Positions 14,264 to 22,246 of a DNA stretch of 37,097 nucleotides are shown here, piece after piece. Numbering within the stretch: position 1 is the first letter of the stretch; each line of letters opens with the position of its first letter. The DNA is from Pseudomonadota bacterium (GTDB lineage: Bacteria; Pseudomonadota; Alphaproteobacteria; Rhizobiales; Hyphomicrobiaceae). The notes beneath the pieces are model-generated. The model saw nothing but the letters and a program-made list of their open reading frames with translations, did no database searches and was not told the DNA's origin. Location: NCBI GenBank assembly GCA_023410905.1, contig JAEYPL010000225.1, positions 1-37,097 of the forward strand, given 5' to 3'. The position numbers and the translations under genes are program-made.

Positions 14264-15348
14264 ACGACGCCACAGACAATCTCGTCGATGCGCGCGCGCG
14301 CAGCAATCGCATCAAGGCGCTGCACAAAGCAGCGCGCGAGCGCATTCTCATCATCGATGGCGCGATGGGTACCATGATCCAGCAGTACAAGCTGGACGAG
14401 GAGGCTTATCGCGGCGCGCGCTTCGCGGATCACTCGAAGGATGTCAAGGGTAACAACGATCTGCTCGTGCTGACGCAGCCGGAGATCATCCAGAAGATCC
14501 ACGAGGAGTATCTGGAGGCCGGCGCCGACATCCTCGAGACGAACACGTTCAACGCGCAGCGCATCTCGCTTGCGGACTACGGCATGGAGCCGCTCGCCTA
14601 CGAGATCAATTTCGAAGCGGCGAAGATCGCGCGCGCGGCGGCGGACAAATATTCGACGCCCGAACGCCCACGCTGGGTCGCGGGTGCCATCGGGCCGACG
14701 AACCGCACGGCTTCGATCTCACCGGATGTAAACAATCCCGGCTTCCGCAATGTCTCCTTCGACGAATTGCGCGAAGCCTATGCCGAGCAGGTGCGCGGCC
14801 TGATCGATGGCGGCTCGGACATTCTGATCATCGAAACGATCTTCGACACGCTCAATGCCAAGGCGGCAGGCGTCGCTGTGCTCGACGTCTATGACGAGAA
14901 GGGCGTCGAGTTGCCGATTATGATCTCGGGTACCATCACGGATCGCTCGGGGCGCACGCTTTCAGGTCAGACAGCGGAGGCCTTCTGGTATTCCATGCGG
15001 CATCTGAATCCGTTCTCGATCGGACTCAATTGCGCGCTGGGTGCCGAGATGATGCGTCCGTACATCGCGGAGCTCGCGCACGTCTCCGATACGCTCGTTT
15101 CGGCCTATCCAAATGCGGGCCTGCCGAATGCCATGGGCGAGTACGACGAGACGCCGCACGACATGTCCTGTCAGCTCGAACCTTGGGCGCGCGATGGCCT
15201 CGTCAACATCGTTGGTGGATGTTGCGGCTCGACGCCGGACCACATCCGCCACATCCGCGAGCACGTTGAGAAGTACCCGCCGCGCAAGCCCGCGAAGATC
15301 GAGACGCGCATGCGGCTGTCGGGCCTCGAGCCCTTCGTGCATGGGTAG
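14260..15348 (+). CDS. metH: Homocysteine S-methyltransferase domain of cobalamin-dependent methionine synthase (stand-alone MetH N-terminal part)
   Basis: 362 residues covering only the first module of MetH, which activates homocysteine; E. coli MetH has about 1227. The three zinc ligands are present: Cys258 in 'GLNCALG' and Cys321-Cys322 in 'VGGCCGSTPDHI'. N-terminal 'DGAMGTMIQ' and 'ETNTFNAQ' are also typical. The protein ends 'RLSGLEPFVHG', where full-length MetH would continue into the folate-binding domain. Cleanly ending at a domain boundary argues for a split enzyme whose folate, cobalamin and activation domains are encoded elsewhere, rather than decay. The four-base ATGA overlap with metF and AAAGG upstream support the start. 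The stop lies three bases from a convergent gene. Confidence 0.92.
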   Translation: MNDATDNLVDARARSNRIKALHKAARERILIIDGAMGTMIQQYKLDEEAYRGARFADHSKDVKGNNDLLVLTQPEIIQKIHEEYLEAGADILETNTFNAQRISLADYGMEPLAYEINFEAAKIARAAADKYSTPERPRWVAGAIGPTNRTASISPDVNNPGFRNVSFDELREAYAEQVRGLIDGGSDILIIETIFDTLNAKAAGVAVLDVYDEKGVELPIMISGTITDRSGRTLSGQTAEAFWYSMRHLNPFSIGLNCALGAEMMRPYIAELAHVSDTLVSAYPNAGLPNAMGEYDETPHDMSCQLEPWARDGLVNIVGGCCGSTPDHIRHIREHVEKYPPRKPAKIETRMRLSGLEPFVHG

Positions 15349-15351
15349 AGG

Positions 15352-15957
15352 TTACTTCCCGGCGAATGCGCGATAGTCGTCCACGCTGACGCGCGGGATG
15401 ACGAAGACTTTGTCGTCAGCGCCGCCTGTGATGTCGAACGATGAGCTTTCGTCGTCGGCACCGCCGCATTCGCTCGAAACGCGGATGCGATCGAGTCGGA
15501 CGAGCAGCTCGGCACCGTCCTTGCGCGCCTCGACATTGATGCCGCCACCATCGCAATCGACGCCGCACCAGATAGGCTTGCTGGCAATGCGCTTCTGCTC
15601 CTCCGGGGGCATATGCGAGAACCCGCATTCGCCGCCGGTCTTTGCGACCTCGGCTTTTCCTCTGAGCTTCGCGGCGAAGTCGAAGCTGTAGATGTAGCGG
15701 ACGGGTTCGCCCTTCTCCTCGGGCTCCATGCGCTCGACGTTGACGCAGAGACCGATCGTTTCGACTTTCTGCTTCGTGCGAGACTTTAAATGCGCCGCAT
15801 CATAGCGACGTAGAAAGCAGCTCTCGGCTTTGTCCTGCGCGGGAGCCAACAGAAGCAGCCGCTTATCGAAGCCGGGCTGGAGATCAGATTGCGCGGCGGC
15901 AGGTGAGGCCGCGAACACGGCGACCGATACGGCAAGAACGCGAACTGGAAAGCTCAT
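15352..15957 (-). CDS. Exported protein of unknown function
   Basis: 201 residues starting with a clear Sec signal peptide: short charged start, hydrophobic core 'VLAVSVAVFAA' and a probable cleavage after 'SPAAAQ' (about 23). The mature part has six cysteines ('SCFLRR', 'GLCVN', 'GECGF', 'IWCGVDCDGG', 'SECGG'), suggesting disulfide bonds in the periplasm. 'VDCDGGGINVEARKDG' and the beta-rich tail are notable, but I recognise no family. It converges on metH with a three-base gap. Confidence 0.75.
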   Translation of the reverse strand: MSFPVRVLAVSVAVFAASPAAAQSDLQPGFDKRLLLLAPAQDKAESCFLRRYDAAHLKSRTKQKVETIGLCVNVERMEPEEKGEPVRYIYSFDFAAKLRGKAEVAKTGGECGFSHMPPEEQKRIASKPIWCGVDCDGGGINVEARKDGAELLVRLDRIRVSSECGGADDESSSFDITGGADDKVFVIPRVSVDDYRAFAGK

Positions 15958-16033
15958 GGCGCATATCCATTGAGGGGCGTGCCGCGAGTTGAGCAGCCCC
16001 AGGTTAAGCTCGCATTACGCAGTATGAGCAGAG

Positions 16034-16402
16034 TTAACGGCGATCGCGTGACGCGAGAACAGCGGCGAGCGCCAATGCCGCCGGCAGCGCCTGTATGAAC
16101 AGGATCGAGAGTTTGGCGGTGACCGCGCCGTAGAGACCGGCGACGATCACGCAGCTCAGGAAGAAGACCTTGATAGCGTGCGCATTCTCACGCGCGACGA
16201 GGCCCCAGACCAAGCCCGCGGCAAGGAAGCCGTTATAGAGGCCCTGGTTGGCGGCCAGCACAGCGGACTCGCGCGCGAAGGCTTCCGTCATGTTGAAGGA
16301 CCGCAGCGCAAACGGCGTGGTCCAGAGGAACATCTCGATAATCAGGAAGCCGAAGTGAAGAAGGGCCACGAGCGCGACCAGGAGTGCTGCGACCGTTCTC
16401 AT
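16034..16402 (-). CDS. DUF1304 family membrane protein
   Basis: 122 residues with four predicted membrane helices. It matches DUF1304 by its order of motifs: 'ALLHFGFLIIEMFLW' in helix 1, a short loop with 'TEAFARESAVLAANQGLYNGFLAAGLVWG' (the N-Q-G-x-Y-N signature) entering helix 2, and two plain C-terminal helices. The family is small and widespread with no established function. It starts 31 bp after the CaiB-type gene stop on the same strand and may be co-transcribed with it. Confidence 0.8.
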   Translation of the reverse strand: MRTVAALLVALVALLHFGFLIIEMFLWTTPFALRSFNMTEAFARESAVLAANQGLYNGFLAAGLVWGLVARENAHAIKVFFLSCVIVAGLYGAVTAKLSILFIQALPAALALAAVLASRDRR

Positions 16403-16433
16403 GCCTCAACTCCGTTGGTTCGCCATTGGAAGA

Positions 16434-17624
16434 TCACTTTACGCGAGCGACAACGCCGCGTGCGATGAGATCCTCCGAAGCGTCGGCACCATAACCGAGC
16501 TCGGCGAGAATCTCGTGGCCATGCTCGCTGATCTTCGGTGGATTGAGCCGCGTGCCGAGGCGGCGGCCTGCGAGTTCAAGCGGCAGCGCGGGCGTTACGG
16601 TTTCGGTGCCGTCCGGCAGCGTCAGGGGAAGCAGTCCGCCGGACTCCTTCAGGTGCGGGTCGTCGAACAGCTCATGCGGCTTGACGATCGGCGCGTAGGG
16701 CAGACCGGCAGCGGCAACCTTGGTTTCGAGATCGTCGCGCTTCCATTGCGCGAAATGCTCGCGCAGGAAGGGCATGAAGAGATCGCGGTTGTTCGAGCGC
16801 ATGGAGTTCGTCTTCAGGCGCTCATCATTGAAGAGCTGCGGGAATCCGAACTCTTCGCAGAAGATCTTCCACTGCGTATCGGTCACGACGCCGAGAAAAA
16901 GCTGGCCATCGGCGCAGTCGAACACGTCGTAAATGCCCCATGCGGAAAGGCGCTGCGGCATCGGGTTCGCCGCCTGCCCCGTCACGACGTACTGCATCAT
17001 GTGCTGGCCGACGAGGAATGCGCAGTTCTCATAAAGTGCACTCTGCACGAGCTGGCCCTTGCCTGTACGATCGCGTTCGCGCAGTGCCGCGAGAATGCCG
17101 ATCGCGGCGAACATGCCGCCCATCATGTCATTGACGGACGCGCCGGCGCGCAGCGGTCGGCCGAGCGGCCCAGTCATGTACGCGAGCCCTGCCATCATCT
17201 GCACGACCTCGTCGAGGGCCGAGCGCTGATCGTAGGGGCCGGAGAGAAAACCCTTGAGCGAGCAATAGACGAGGCGCTCGTTCAGCTTCTTCACGCCTTC
17301 GTAGCCGAGACCGAGCGCGTCCATGGCGCCGGGGCGGAAGTTCTCCGTAAGCACGTCGGCGGTGGCGATCAGCTTCTTCGCGATCTCCATGCCCTCGGGC
17401 GTCTTCATGTCGAGGGCGAGCGAGCGCTTGTTGCGGTTGTAGGTCGCGAAGAAGCCCGCGCCCGAGCCGACCATGCGCCGCGTATTGTCGCCATTGGGGG
17501 CCGGCTCGACCTTGATCACGTCGGCGCCAAGATCGCCGAGAATGAGGCCGCACGTCGGGCCCATGATCACGTGGCAGAACTCGACCACGCGGACACCGGC
17601 GAGCGGCAGATCATTGGCGGTCAT
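16434..17624 (-). CDS. CaiB/BaiF-type (class III) CoA-transferase
   Basis: 396 residues, the usual length. The N-terminus has 'LAGVRVVEFCHVIMGPTCGLILGDLGADVIKVEP', the family signature. 'NRNKRSLALDMKTPEG' and 'VLTENFRPGAMDALGLGY' follow. The catalytic aspartate is probably Asp138 in 'SALDEVVQMMAGL'. Family members move CoA between carboxylic acids without a ping-pong acid anhydride of the class I type. Substrate is unknown; the nearby divergent lactonase and CitE-like lyase suggest catabolism of a small hydroxy or dicarboxylic acid. The start 'MTANDLPL' lies 195 bp from the divergent SMP-30 gene. Confidence 0.93.
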   Translation of the reverse strand: MTANDLPLAGVRVVEFCHVIMGPTCGLILGDLGADVIKVEPAPNGDNTRRMVGSGAGFFATYNRNKRSLALDMKTPEGMEIAKKLIATADVLTENFRPGAMDALGLGYEGVKKLNERLVYCSLKGFLSGPYDQRSALDEVVQMMAGLAYMTGPLGRPLRAGASVNDMMGGMFAAIGILAALRERDRTGKGQLVQSALYENCAFLVGQHMMQYVVTGQAANPMPQRLSAWGIYDVFDCADGQLFLGVVTDTQWKIFCEEFGFPQLFNDERLKTNSMRSNNRDLFMPFLREHFAQWKRDDLETKVAAAGLPYAPIVKPHELFDDPHLKESGGLLPLTLPDGTETVTPALPLELAGRRLGTRLNPPKISEHGHEILAELGYGADASEDLIARGVVARVK

Positions 17625-17819
17625 GATGTCGACTGTCTCCGTATGGTGAGGGTCTGGGCTGCATCGGCCGGCCTTTCTTGACAGGCGCGGTGCCGGCCCA
17701 TTTGATGCCCCCGGATTTCAGCGAATATAGAGCACGACGCCGTTCGGCGCGCCACGTCTCCGAGGAGGCGGGCCGCGCATGGGGTGTATGTCGTGTCAGG
17801 GGAGACGCGAGGAAGGACC

Positions 17820-18737
17820 ATGAACCTGTTTGCACCACCGGCAGTGATCCGGGCCGAAATCTTCTCGCGGATGCCGGATGAGCTGAGACAACCCAAGCGG
17901 ACGTCGTGGGGCGACTTCAATAAGGCTGGCCAGCCCGTCGATTGTTTTCTGGAAGGGCCGAGCTTCGATGCGGATGGGCAGCTCATCGTCACGGATATTC
18001 CGCACGGCCGCATTTTCAAGGTTTCATCGTCCGGCGCCTGGTCGCTGGTGACCGAGTACGACGGCTGGCCGAACGGTCTCAAGTTTCACGCGGATGGCCG
18101 CGCGTTCATCACGGACTACAAGCGCGGGATCATGACGCTCGACATGGCGAGCGGGAAGGTGACGCCGCTCATCGAGACCATCCGCTCGGAGAGCTTCAAG
18201 GGCGTCAATGATCTGCACTTCGCGGCGAACGGCGATCTCTACTTCACCGATCAGGGCCAGACCGGGCTGCACGATCCGACCGGCCGCGTCTATCGCTACA
18301 CGGCGGCGGGGCAGCTCACGTGCCTCGTCAATACGATCCCCAGTCCGAACGGCATCGTGCTCGATCTGCATGAGCGCGTGGTTTATGTCGGCGTGACGCG
18401 CGCAAATGCGGTGTGGCGCATTCCGCTGATGATCGATGGCGGCGTGTCGAAGGTCGGCCTCGCGATCCAGCTTTCGGGCGGCCTCGGCGGACCGGACGGC
18501 ATCGCGCTGGATGCGGAAGGCGGGCTCGCCGTCGCGCACATCGGGCTCGGCGTGTGGCGGTTCGATCGGCTCGGCCGGCCGACGCATTTCATCGAGCCGC
18601 CAGTTGGGCAGTTCGTTACGAACATCGCCTTCAAGGGCAAGCAGCTCTACATGACGGAGTCGGAGACGGGCCATATCCTCGTGGCCGACATGCCTTATCC
18701 GGGCAAACCGATGTTCGGCCCGAAAGTGGGGAGCTGA
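17820..18737 (+). CDS. SMP-30/gluconolactonase family protein
   Basis: 305 residues forming a six-bladed beta-propeller of the SMP-30/gluconolactonase/LRE family. Blade motifs are visible: 'FLEGPSFDADGQLIVTDIPHGRIFKV' with the metal-ligand glutamate, 'WPNGLKFHADGRAFITDY', 'GVNDLHFAANGDLYFTDQGQ', 'SPNGIVLDLHERVVYVG' with the conserved Asn, and 'GPDGIALDAEGGLAVAH' with the Asp general base region. It probably hydrolyses a sugar-acid or related lactone using a divalent metal. No signal peptide. A strong AGGAAGG precedes the ATG. Five bases separate its stop from the CitE-like gene, so they share an operon. Confidence 0.9.
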   Translation: MNLFAPPAVIRAEIFSRMPDELRQPKRTSWGDFNKAGQPVDCFLEGPSFDADGQLIVTDIPHGRIFKVSSSGAWSLVTEYDGWPNGLKFHADGRAFITDYKRGIMTLDMASGKVTPLIETIRSESFKGVNDLHFAANGDLYFTDQGQTGLHDPTGRVYRYTAAGQLTCLVNTIPSPNGIVLDLHERVVYVGVTRANAVWRIPLMIDGGVSKVGLAIQLSGGLGGPDGIALDAEGGLAVAHIGLGVWRFDRLGRPTHFIEPPVGQFVTNIAFKGKQLYMTESETGHILVADMPYPGKPMFGPKVGS

Positions 18738-18742
18738 CAGTG

Positions 18743-19606
18743 ATGATGCGATCCAAGCTGTTCGTGCCCGGAAGCCGACCGGAGTTCTTCGAGAAGGCCA
18801 TGCGCTCGGCCGCCGATGCGCTGACGTTCGATCTCGAAGATGGCGTGGCGCCAGCGCAGAAGCCTGCGGCGCGCCGCGCGATCGGTGATTTCCTGCGCGG
18901 ACTTGGTGGTCCGCAGGAAAAGCTCATGATCGTGCGCACGAACGGCGTTACGCATGCGGACTTCGCGGAAGATGTCGACGCGGTGGTGTCGGCGCGCCTC
19001 GACTATATCAGCCTGCCGAAGCTCGAGAGCGCGGACGAGGTGCAACGTGCTGCGCTGGTGCTCGCGGAGGCGGAGAAACGCAAAGGCGTCGATCGCGCGA
19101 TCGGCATCCTGGCGACAGTCGAGAGCCCGAAGGGTTTGCGTCTCGCCTATGAGATCACGAGCGCGGACAAGCGCATCGCGGCATTGCAGGTCGGCCTCGC
19201 GGATCTGTTCGCGCCTTTGCGCATCGAGCGTCACGCCGCTGCTTTGGGCCCGGTGCGGTTCGCCGTGAAGATGGCGGCGGCCGAAGCGGGCGTACCGGCC
19301 TACGACACCGTGTGGACCGACGTGAACGATCGCGCCGGGTACGAGCGCGACGCACGTGATGCGCTCGCCATGGGTTTTCTCGGTAAGAGCTGCATTCATC
19401 CGACGCAGATCGACATCGCCAATCGCGTGTTCTCGCCGAGCGAGAAGGATGTGGCCTGGGCGCAGAAAGTGCTCGCGGCCGGCGAGTTGCCGGAGAATGT
19501 GGGGAAGGGCGCCTTCACGGTCGATGGCCAGATGGTCGACGAGCCCTTCTTCCGCGAGGCCCGCGCCACCATCGCCCTTGCGCGCCGCCTGAAGCTCGTT
19601 TCATAG
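18743..19606 (+). CDS. CoA ester lyase (HpcH/HpaI aldolase/citrate lyase beta family, CitE-like)
   Basis: 287 residues, a TIM barrel of the CitE/Mcl branch. Evidence: 'KLFVPGSRPEFFEKAMRSAADALTFDLEDGVAP' with the Mg-binding Asp/Glu, 'IVRTNG' with the arginine, 'SLPKLES', 'ATVESPKGL' with the glutamate, and 'GKSCIHPTQI', the nearly invariant C-terminal signature. Such enzymes cleave 3-hydroxyacyl-CoA esters such as malyl-, citramalyl- or methylmalyl-CoA. It lies directly after the lactonase; the divergent CoA-transferase could supply its CoA ester, but the substrate is unknown. ATGs at 18743 and 18746 are both possible, with GGGGAG upstream. Confidence 0.92.
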   Translation: MMRSKLFVPGSRPEFFEKAMRSAADALTFDLEDGVAPAQKPAARRAIGDFLRGLGGPQEKLMIVRTNGVTHADFAEDVDAVVSARLDYISLPKLESADEVQRAALVLAEAEKRKGVDRAIGILATVESPKGLRLAYEITSADKRIAALQVGLADLFAPLRIERHAAALGPVRFAVKMAAAEAGVPAYDTVWTDVNDRAGYERDARDALAMGFLGKSCIHPTQIDIANRVFSPSEKDVAWAQKVLAAGELPENVGKGAFTVDGQMVDEPFFREARATIALARRLKLVS

Positions 19607-19692
19607 AGAGCGCGCGAACGCAGCAGGCTTGCAGGTGGAAGCTTGCATGTGGCTTGCGTTCAATAAACTTCGTTCAATGAAAGATCGACTGC

Positions 19693-20424
19693 GTGATCCT
19701 ATTTCCTGCGATCGACCTCAAGGATGGGCAGTGCGTCCGCCTCAAGCACGGCGAGATGAGCTCGGCGACCGTCTTCAATGACGATCCCGGCGCGCAGGCT
19801 CGGACTTTCGAGCAGCAGGGGTTCAAGTATCTCCACATCGTCGATCTCGATGGCGCTTTCGCGGGTAAGCCAGCCAACGCCGCTGCCGTCGAGCGTATTC
19901 TCGCGAACATCTCCATTCCGGCTCAGCTCGGCGGTGGCATTCGCGACATGGCGACGATCGACGCCTGGCTCGGCAAGGGCATCGCGCGCGTGATCCTCGG
20001 CACGGTGGCCGTGCGCAATCCGGCGCTCGTGCGCGAGGCGTGCAAGAATCACCCCGACCGCGTCGCCGTCGGCATCGATGCCAAGGGCGGCAAGGTCGCG
20101 GTCGAAGGCTGGGCGGAGACGAGCGAGCTGACCGCGATCGAACTCGCGAAGCGCTTCGAGGACGCGGGCGTTGCGGCGATCATTTACACGGACATCGAGC
20201 GCGACGGCGTGCTCAAGGGATTGAACTTGCCGGGCACGGTCGCGCTCGCGCGCGAAACTTCCATCCCGGTGATCGCATCGGGCGGCCTCGCGTCCGTGGC
20301 CGATATCGAGGCACTGCTCGCGCCCGAGTGCGCGATCCTCGCTGGCGCCATCTCGGGCCGCGCTCTCTACGACGGCCGCATTGATCCGGCCGAAGCACTG
20401 AAACGACTTGCGGCGGCCGGGTGA
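19693..20424 (+). CDS. hisA: Phosphoribosylformimino-5-aminoimidazole carboxamide ribotide isomerase HisA
   Basis: 243 residues, typical for HisA, which converts ProFAR to PRFAR in step four of histidine biosynthesis. The N-terminus 'ILFPAIDLKDGQCVRLKHG' carries the catalytic aspartate (Asp8). 'LGGGIRD' and 'GIDAKGGKVAVEGW' (second catalytic aspartate) and 'YTDIERDG' and 'ASGGL' phosphate-binding loops are in place, and these distinguish it from HisF. The start codon is GTG with a weak ribosome-binding site. hisH, hisF and hisB, its usual neighbours, are absent here. Confidence 0.95.
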   Translation: MILFPAIDLKDGQCVRLKHGEMSSATVFNDDPGAQARTFEQQGFKYLHIVDLDGAFAGKPANAAAVERILANISIPAQLGGGIRDMATIDAWLGKGIARVILGTVAVRNPALVREACKNHPDRVAVGIDAKGGKVAVEGWAETSELTAIELAKRFEDAGVAAIIYTDIERDGVLKGLNLPGTVALARETSIPVIASGGLASVADIEALLAPECAILAGAISGRALYDGRIDPAEALKRLAAAG

Positions 20425-20460
20425 TCCGACCGCCGCTTCAATCCTTCCGAACTTGCAGCT

Positions 20461-21342
20461 TCAACCTGGTGGCACACCCATCAGGCGCAGGCGGATGTAA
20501 TCGAGCTGATCGAAGTTGCCGTATTTGATCTGCAGCACGCCGCTCTCGCCTGAGCCGCGCCGGATCTCGACCTTGAGTCCGAGAATATCGGCGAGTTCTT
20601 TCTCGAAGGCCTTCGTATCGGCGTCCTTGTCGCGCACGCGGCGCGTGGTCTGAACCGATTCCGTCCCGGCCTGAACGAGCGCCTCGACGTCACGCACATT
20701 GAGCTGGCTCTCGACGATCTTCTGCGCGATCGCCTCGGCATCGTCACGGCCGACGAGCGCGCGCGCATGACCGGCCGAGATCTTGCCGCCCTCGACCATG
20801 CTCTGCACGGAGACGGGCAACTTCAGCAGGCGCAGCGTATTCGCGAGATGGCTGCGGCTCTTGCCGATCACTTCCGCAAGACGCTCCTGCGTATAGGCAT
20901 AGCGCTCGATCAGCTCCTGATAACCGGCCGCCTCTTCGATCGGATTGAGATCGGCTCGCTGCACGTTCTCGATGATCGCCAGCTCGAGCACTTCCTGATC
21001 GGGAAGATCGCGGACGATGACCGGCACCGTGTGCAGCCCTGCGCGCTGCGATGCGCGCCAGCGGCGCTCGCCAGCGACGATCTCGTAGCTGTTGCTCGCG
21101 CCCGGTTCGGGCCGCACGAGGATCGGCTGCACGAGGCCCTTCTCGCGGATCGAGTTCGCGAGGTCCGTGAGGTCATCTTCATTGAAGGTTTTGCGCGGAT
21201 TGAGCTTGCCGGCGCGAACCTGATCGATCGGCACCATGCGCTGCTCGCCCTCGGGCGGAATGCGCGGCTGCGTGACCGGCGCATCACCGATCAGCGACGC
21301 AAGTCCCCGACCGAGCCTGCTCTTCTGCAATGGCGCATTCAT
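20461..21342 (-). CDS. parB: Chromosome partitioning protein ParB
   Basis: 293 residues. N-terminal 'KSRLGRGLASLIGD' is the ParA-stimulating peptide region. Residues about 35-125 form the CTP-binding/hydrolysing domain with the GERRWRA box at 91-97 and 'ENVQRADLNPIEEA'. A central helix-turn-helix ('YTQERLAEVIGKSRSHLANTLRLLKLP') recognises parS, and the C-terminal dimerisation domain ends the protein. ParB loads at parS, slides as a clamp and organises the origin region. The start at 21342 has GGGGAAG upstream; the extra 12 codons up to 21378 have codon use unlike the gene and are excluded. It follows parA after 66 bp. Confidence 0.97.
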   Translation of the reverse strand: MNAPLQKSRLGRGLASLIGDAPVTQPRIPPEGEQRMVPIDQVRAGKLNPRKTFNEDDLTDLANSIREKGLVQPILVRPEPGASNSYEIVAGERRWRASQRAGLHTVPVIVRDLPDQEVLELAIIENVQRADLNPIEEAAGYQELIERYAYTQERLAEVIGKSRSHLANTLRLLKLPVSVQSMVEGGKISAGHARALVGRDDAEAIAQKIVESQLNVRDVEALVQAGTESVQTTRRVRDKDADTKAFEKELADILGLKVEIRRGSGESGVLQIKYGNFDQLDYIRLRLMGVPPG

Positions 21343-21408
21343 CACCGAACTTCCCCCGCTTCGCTCAAAATCATTCATGTCCCGGACGGCTCCAGCCTCG
21401 CTGCCGCG

Positions 21409-22242
21409 CTAGGCTGCCTTGTATTGACGTTCGCGCTCGATGATCTCCGTGGCGAGCCGGATGTAGGCTTGGCTGCCTGCACACTCGTAGTCGTAGAGAA
21501 GGATTGGCTTGCCGTGCGACGGCGCCTCCGCGACCTTGATGTTGCGCGGGATCATCGTGTCGTAGACTTTCGGCCCGAAGAACTCGCGGACGTTCGCGGC
21601 GACCTCGCGCGAGAAGGCCGTGCGCGCATCGTGCATCGTCAAAACCACGCCCTGGATCTCGAGGCCGGGATTGAGCGTCGAACGGATCTGGTCGATCGAG
21701 TCGTTGAGCTGCGAGATGCCCTCCAGCGCGAAGAACTCGCATTGCACCGGCACCAGCACTGCGTTCGCCGCGACGAGTGCATTGAGCGTCAGCAGATTCA
21801 GTGACGGCGGGCAGTCGATCAGGATGTAGGTGAAAGGCTGCTCACCCGCCCGCGCGCGCTGCTCGGCGACAAGGCCGGCGACGGCATCGCGAAGGCGATA
21901 TGGCTTGGCGCCATCCTGCATGAGTTCGGACTCGAGGCCGACGAGATCGGAGTTCGCCGCTACGATCGAGAGGCCGGGCACGGCAGTCTGAATGCACGCG
22001 GCGCTCAGCGATGCCTGGCCGGTGATCACGTCATAGGACGTGAGGTGCCGATCTTCCGGCGCAACGCCGACACCTGTCGAAGCGTTACCCTGAGGATCGA
22101 GATCGATGATCAGTACGTTCTCGCCAACGGCCGCCAGAGCGGTGCCGAGATTGATGGCTGTCGTCGTTTTGCCGACGCCACCCTTCTGGTTGGTGATGGC
22201 CAGGATGCGCAGGCCGTGCGTTCCAGAATATCTGCCAGTCAC
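21409..22242 (-). CDS. parA: Chromosome partitioning ATPase ParA (Soj)
   Basis: 277 residues of the MinD/ParA ATPase family. The deviant Walker A is 'NQKGGVGKTTTAINL' (residues about 18-32), with its signature lysine. Walker A' 'VLIIDLDPQGN' and Walker B 'YILIDCPPSL' follow, then 'VPVQCEFFALEGI'. It drives segregation of the ParB-parS complex by ATP-dependent nucleoid binding. The start is GTG with GGAGG nine bases upstream, and only four bases separate it from the rsmG stop. The order mnmG, rsmG, parA, parB on one strand is the classical arrangement near replication origins. Confidence 0.97.
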   Translation of the reverse strand: MTGRYSGTHGLRILAITNQKGGVGKTTTAINLGTALAAVGENVLIIDLDPQGNASTGVGVAPEDRHLTSYDVITGQASLSAACIQTAVPGLSIVAANSDLVGLESELMQDGAKPYRLRDAVAGLVAEQRARAGEQPFTYILIDCPPSLNLLTLNALVAANAVLVPVQCEFFALEGISQLNDSIDQIRSTLNPGLEIQGVVLTMHDARTAFSREVAANVREFFGPKVYDTMIPRNIKVAEAPSHGKPILLYDYECAGSQAYIRLATEIIERERQYKAA

Positions 22243-22246
22243 GGGC

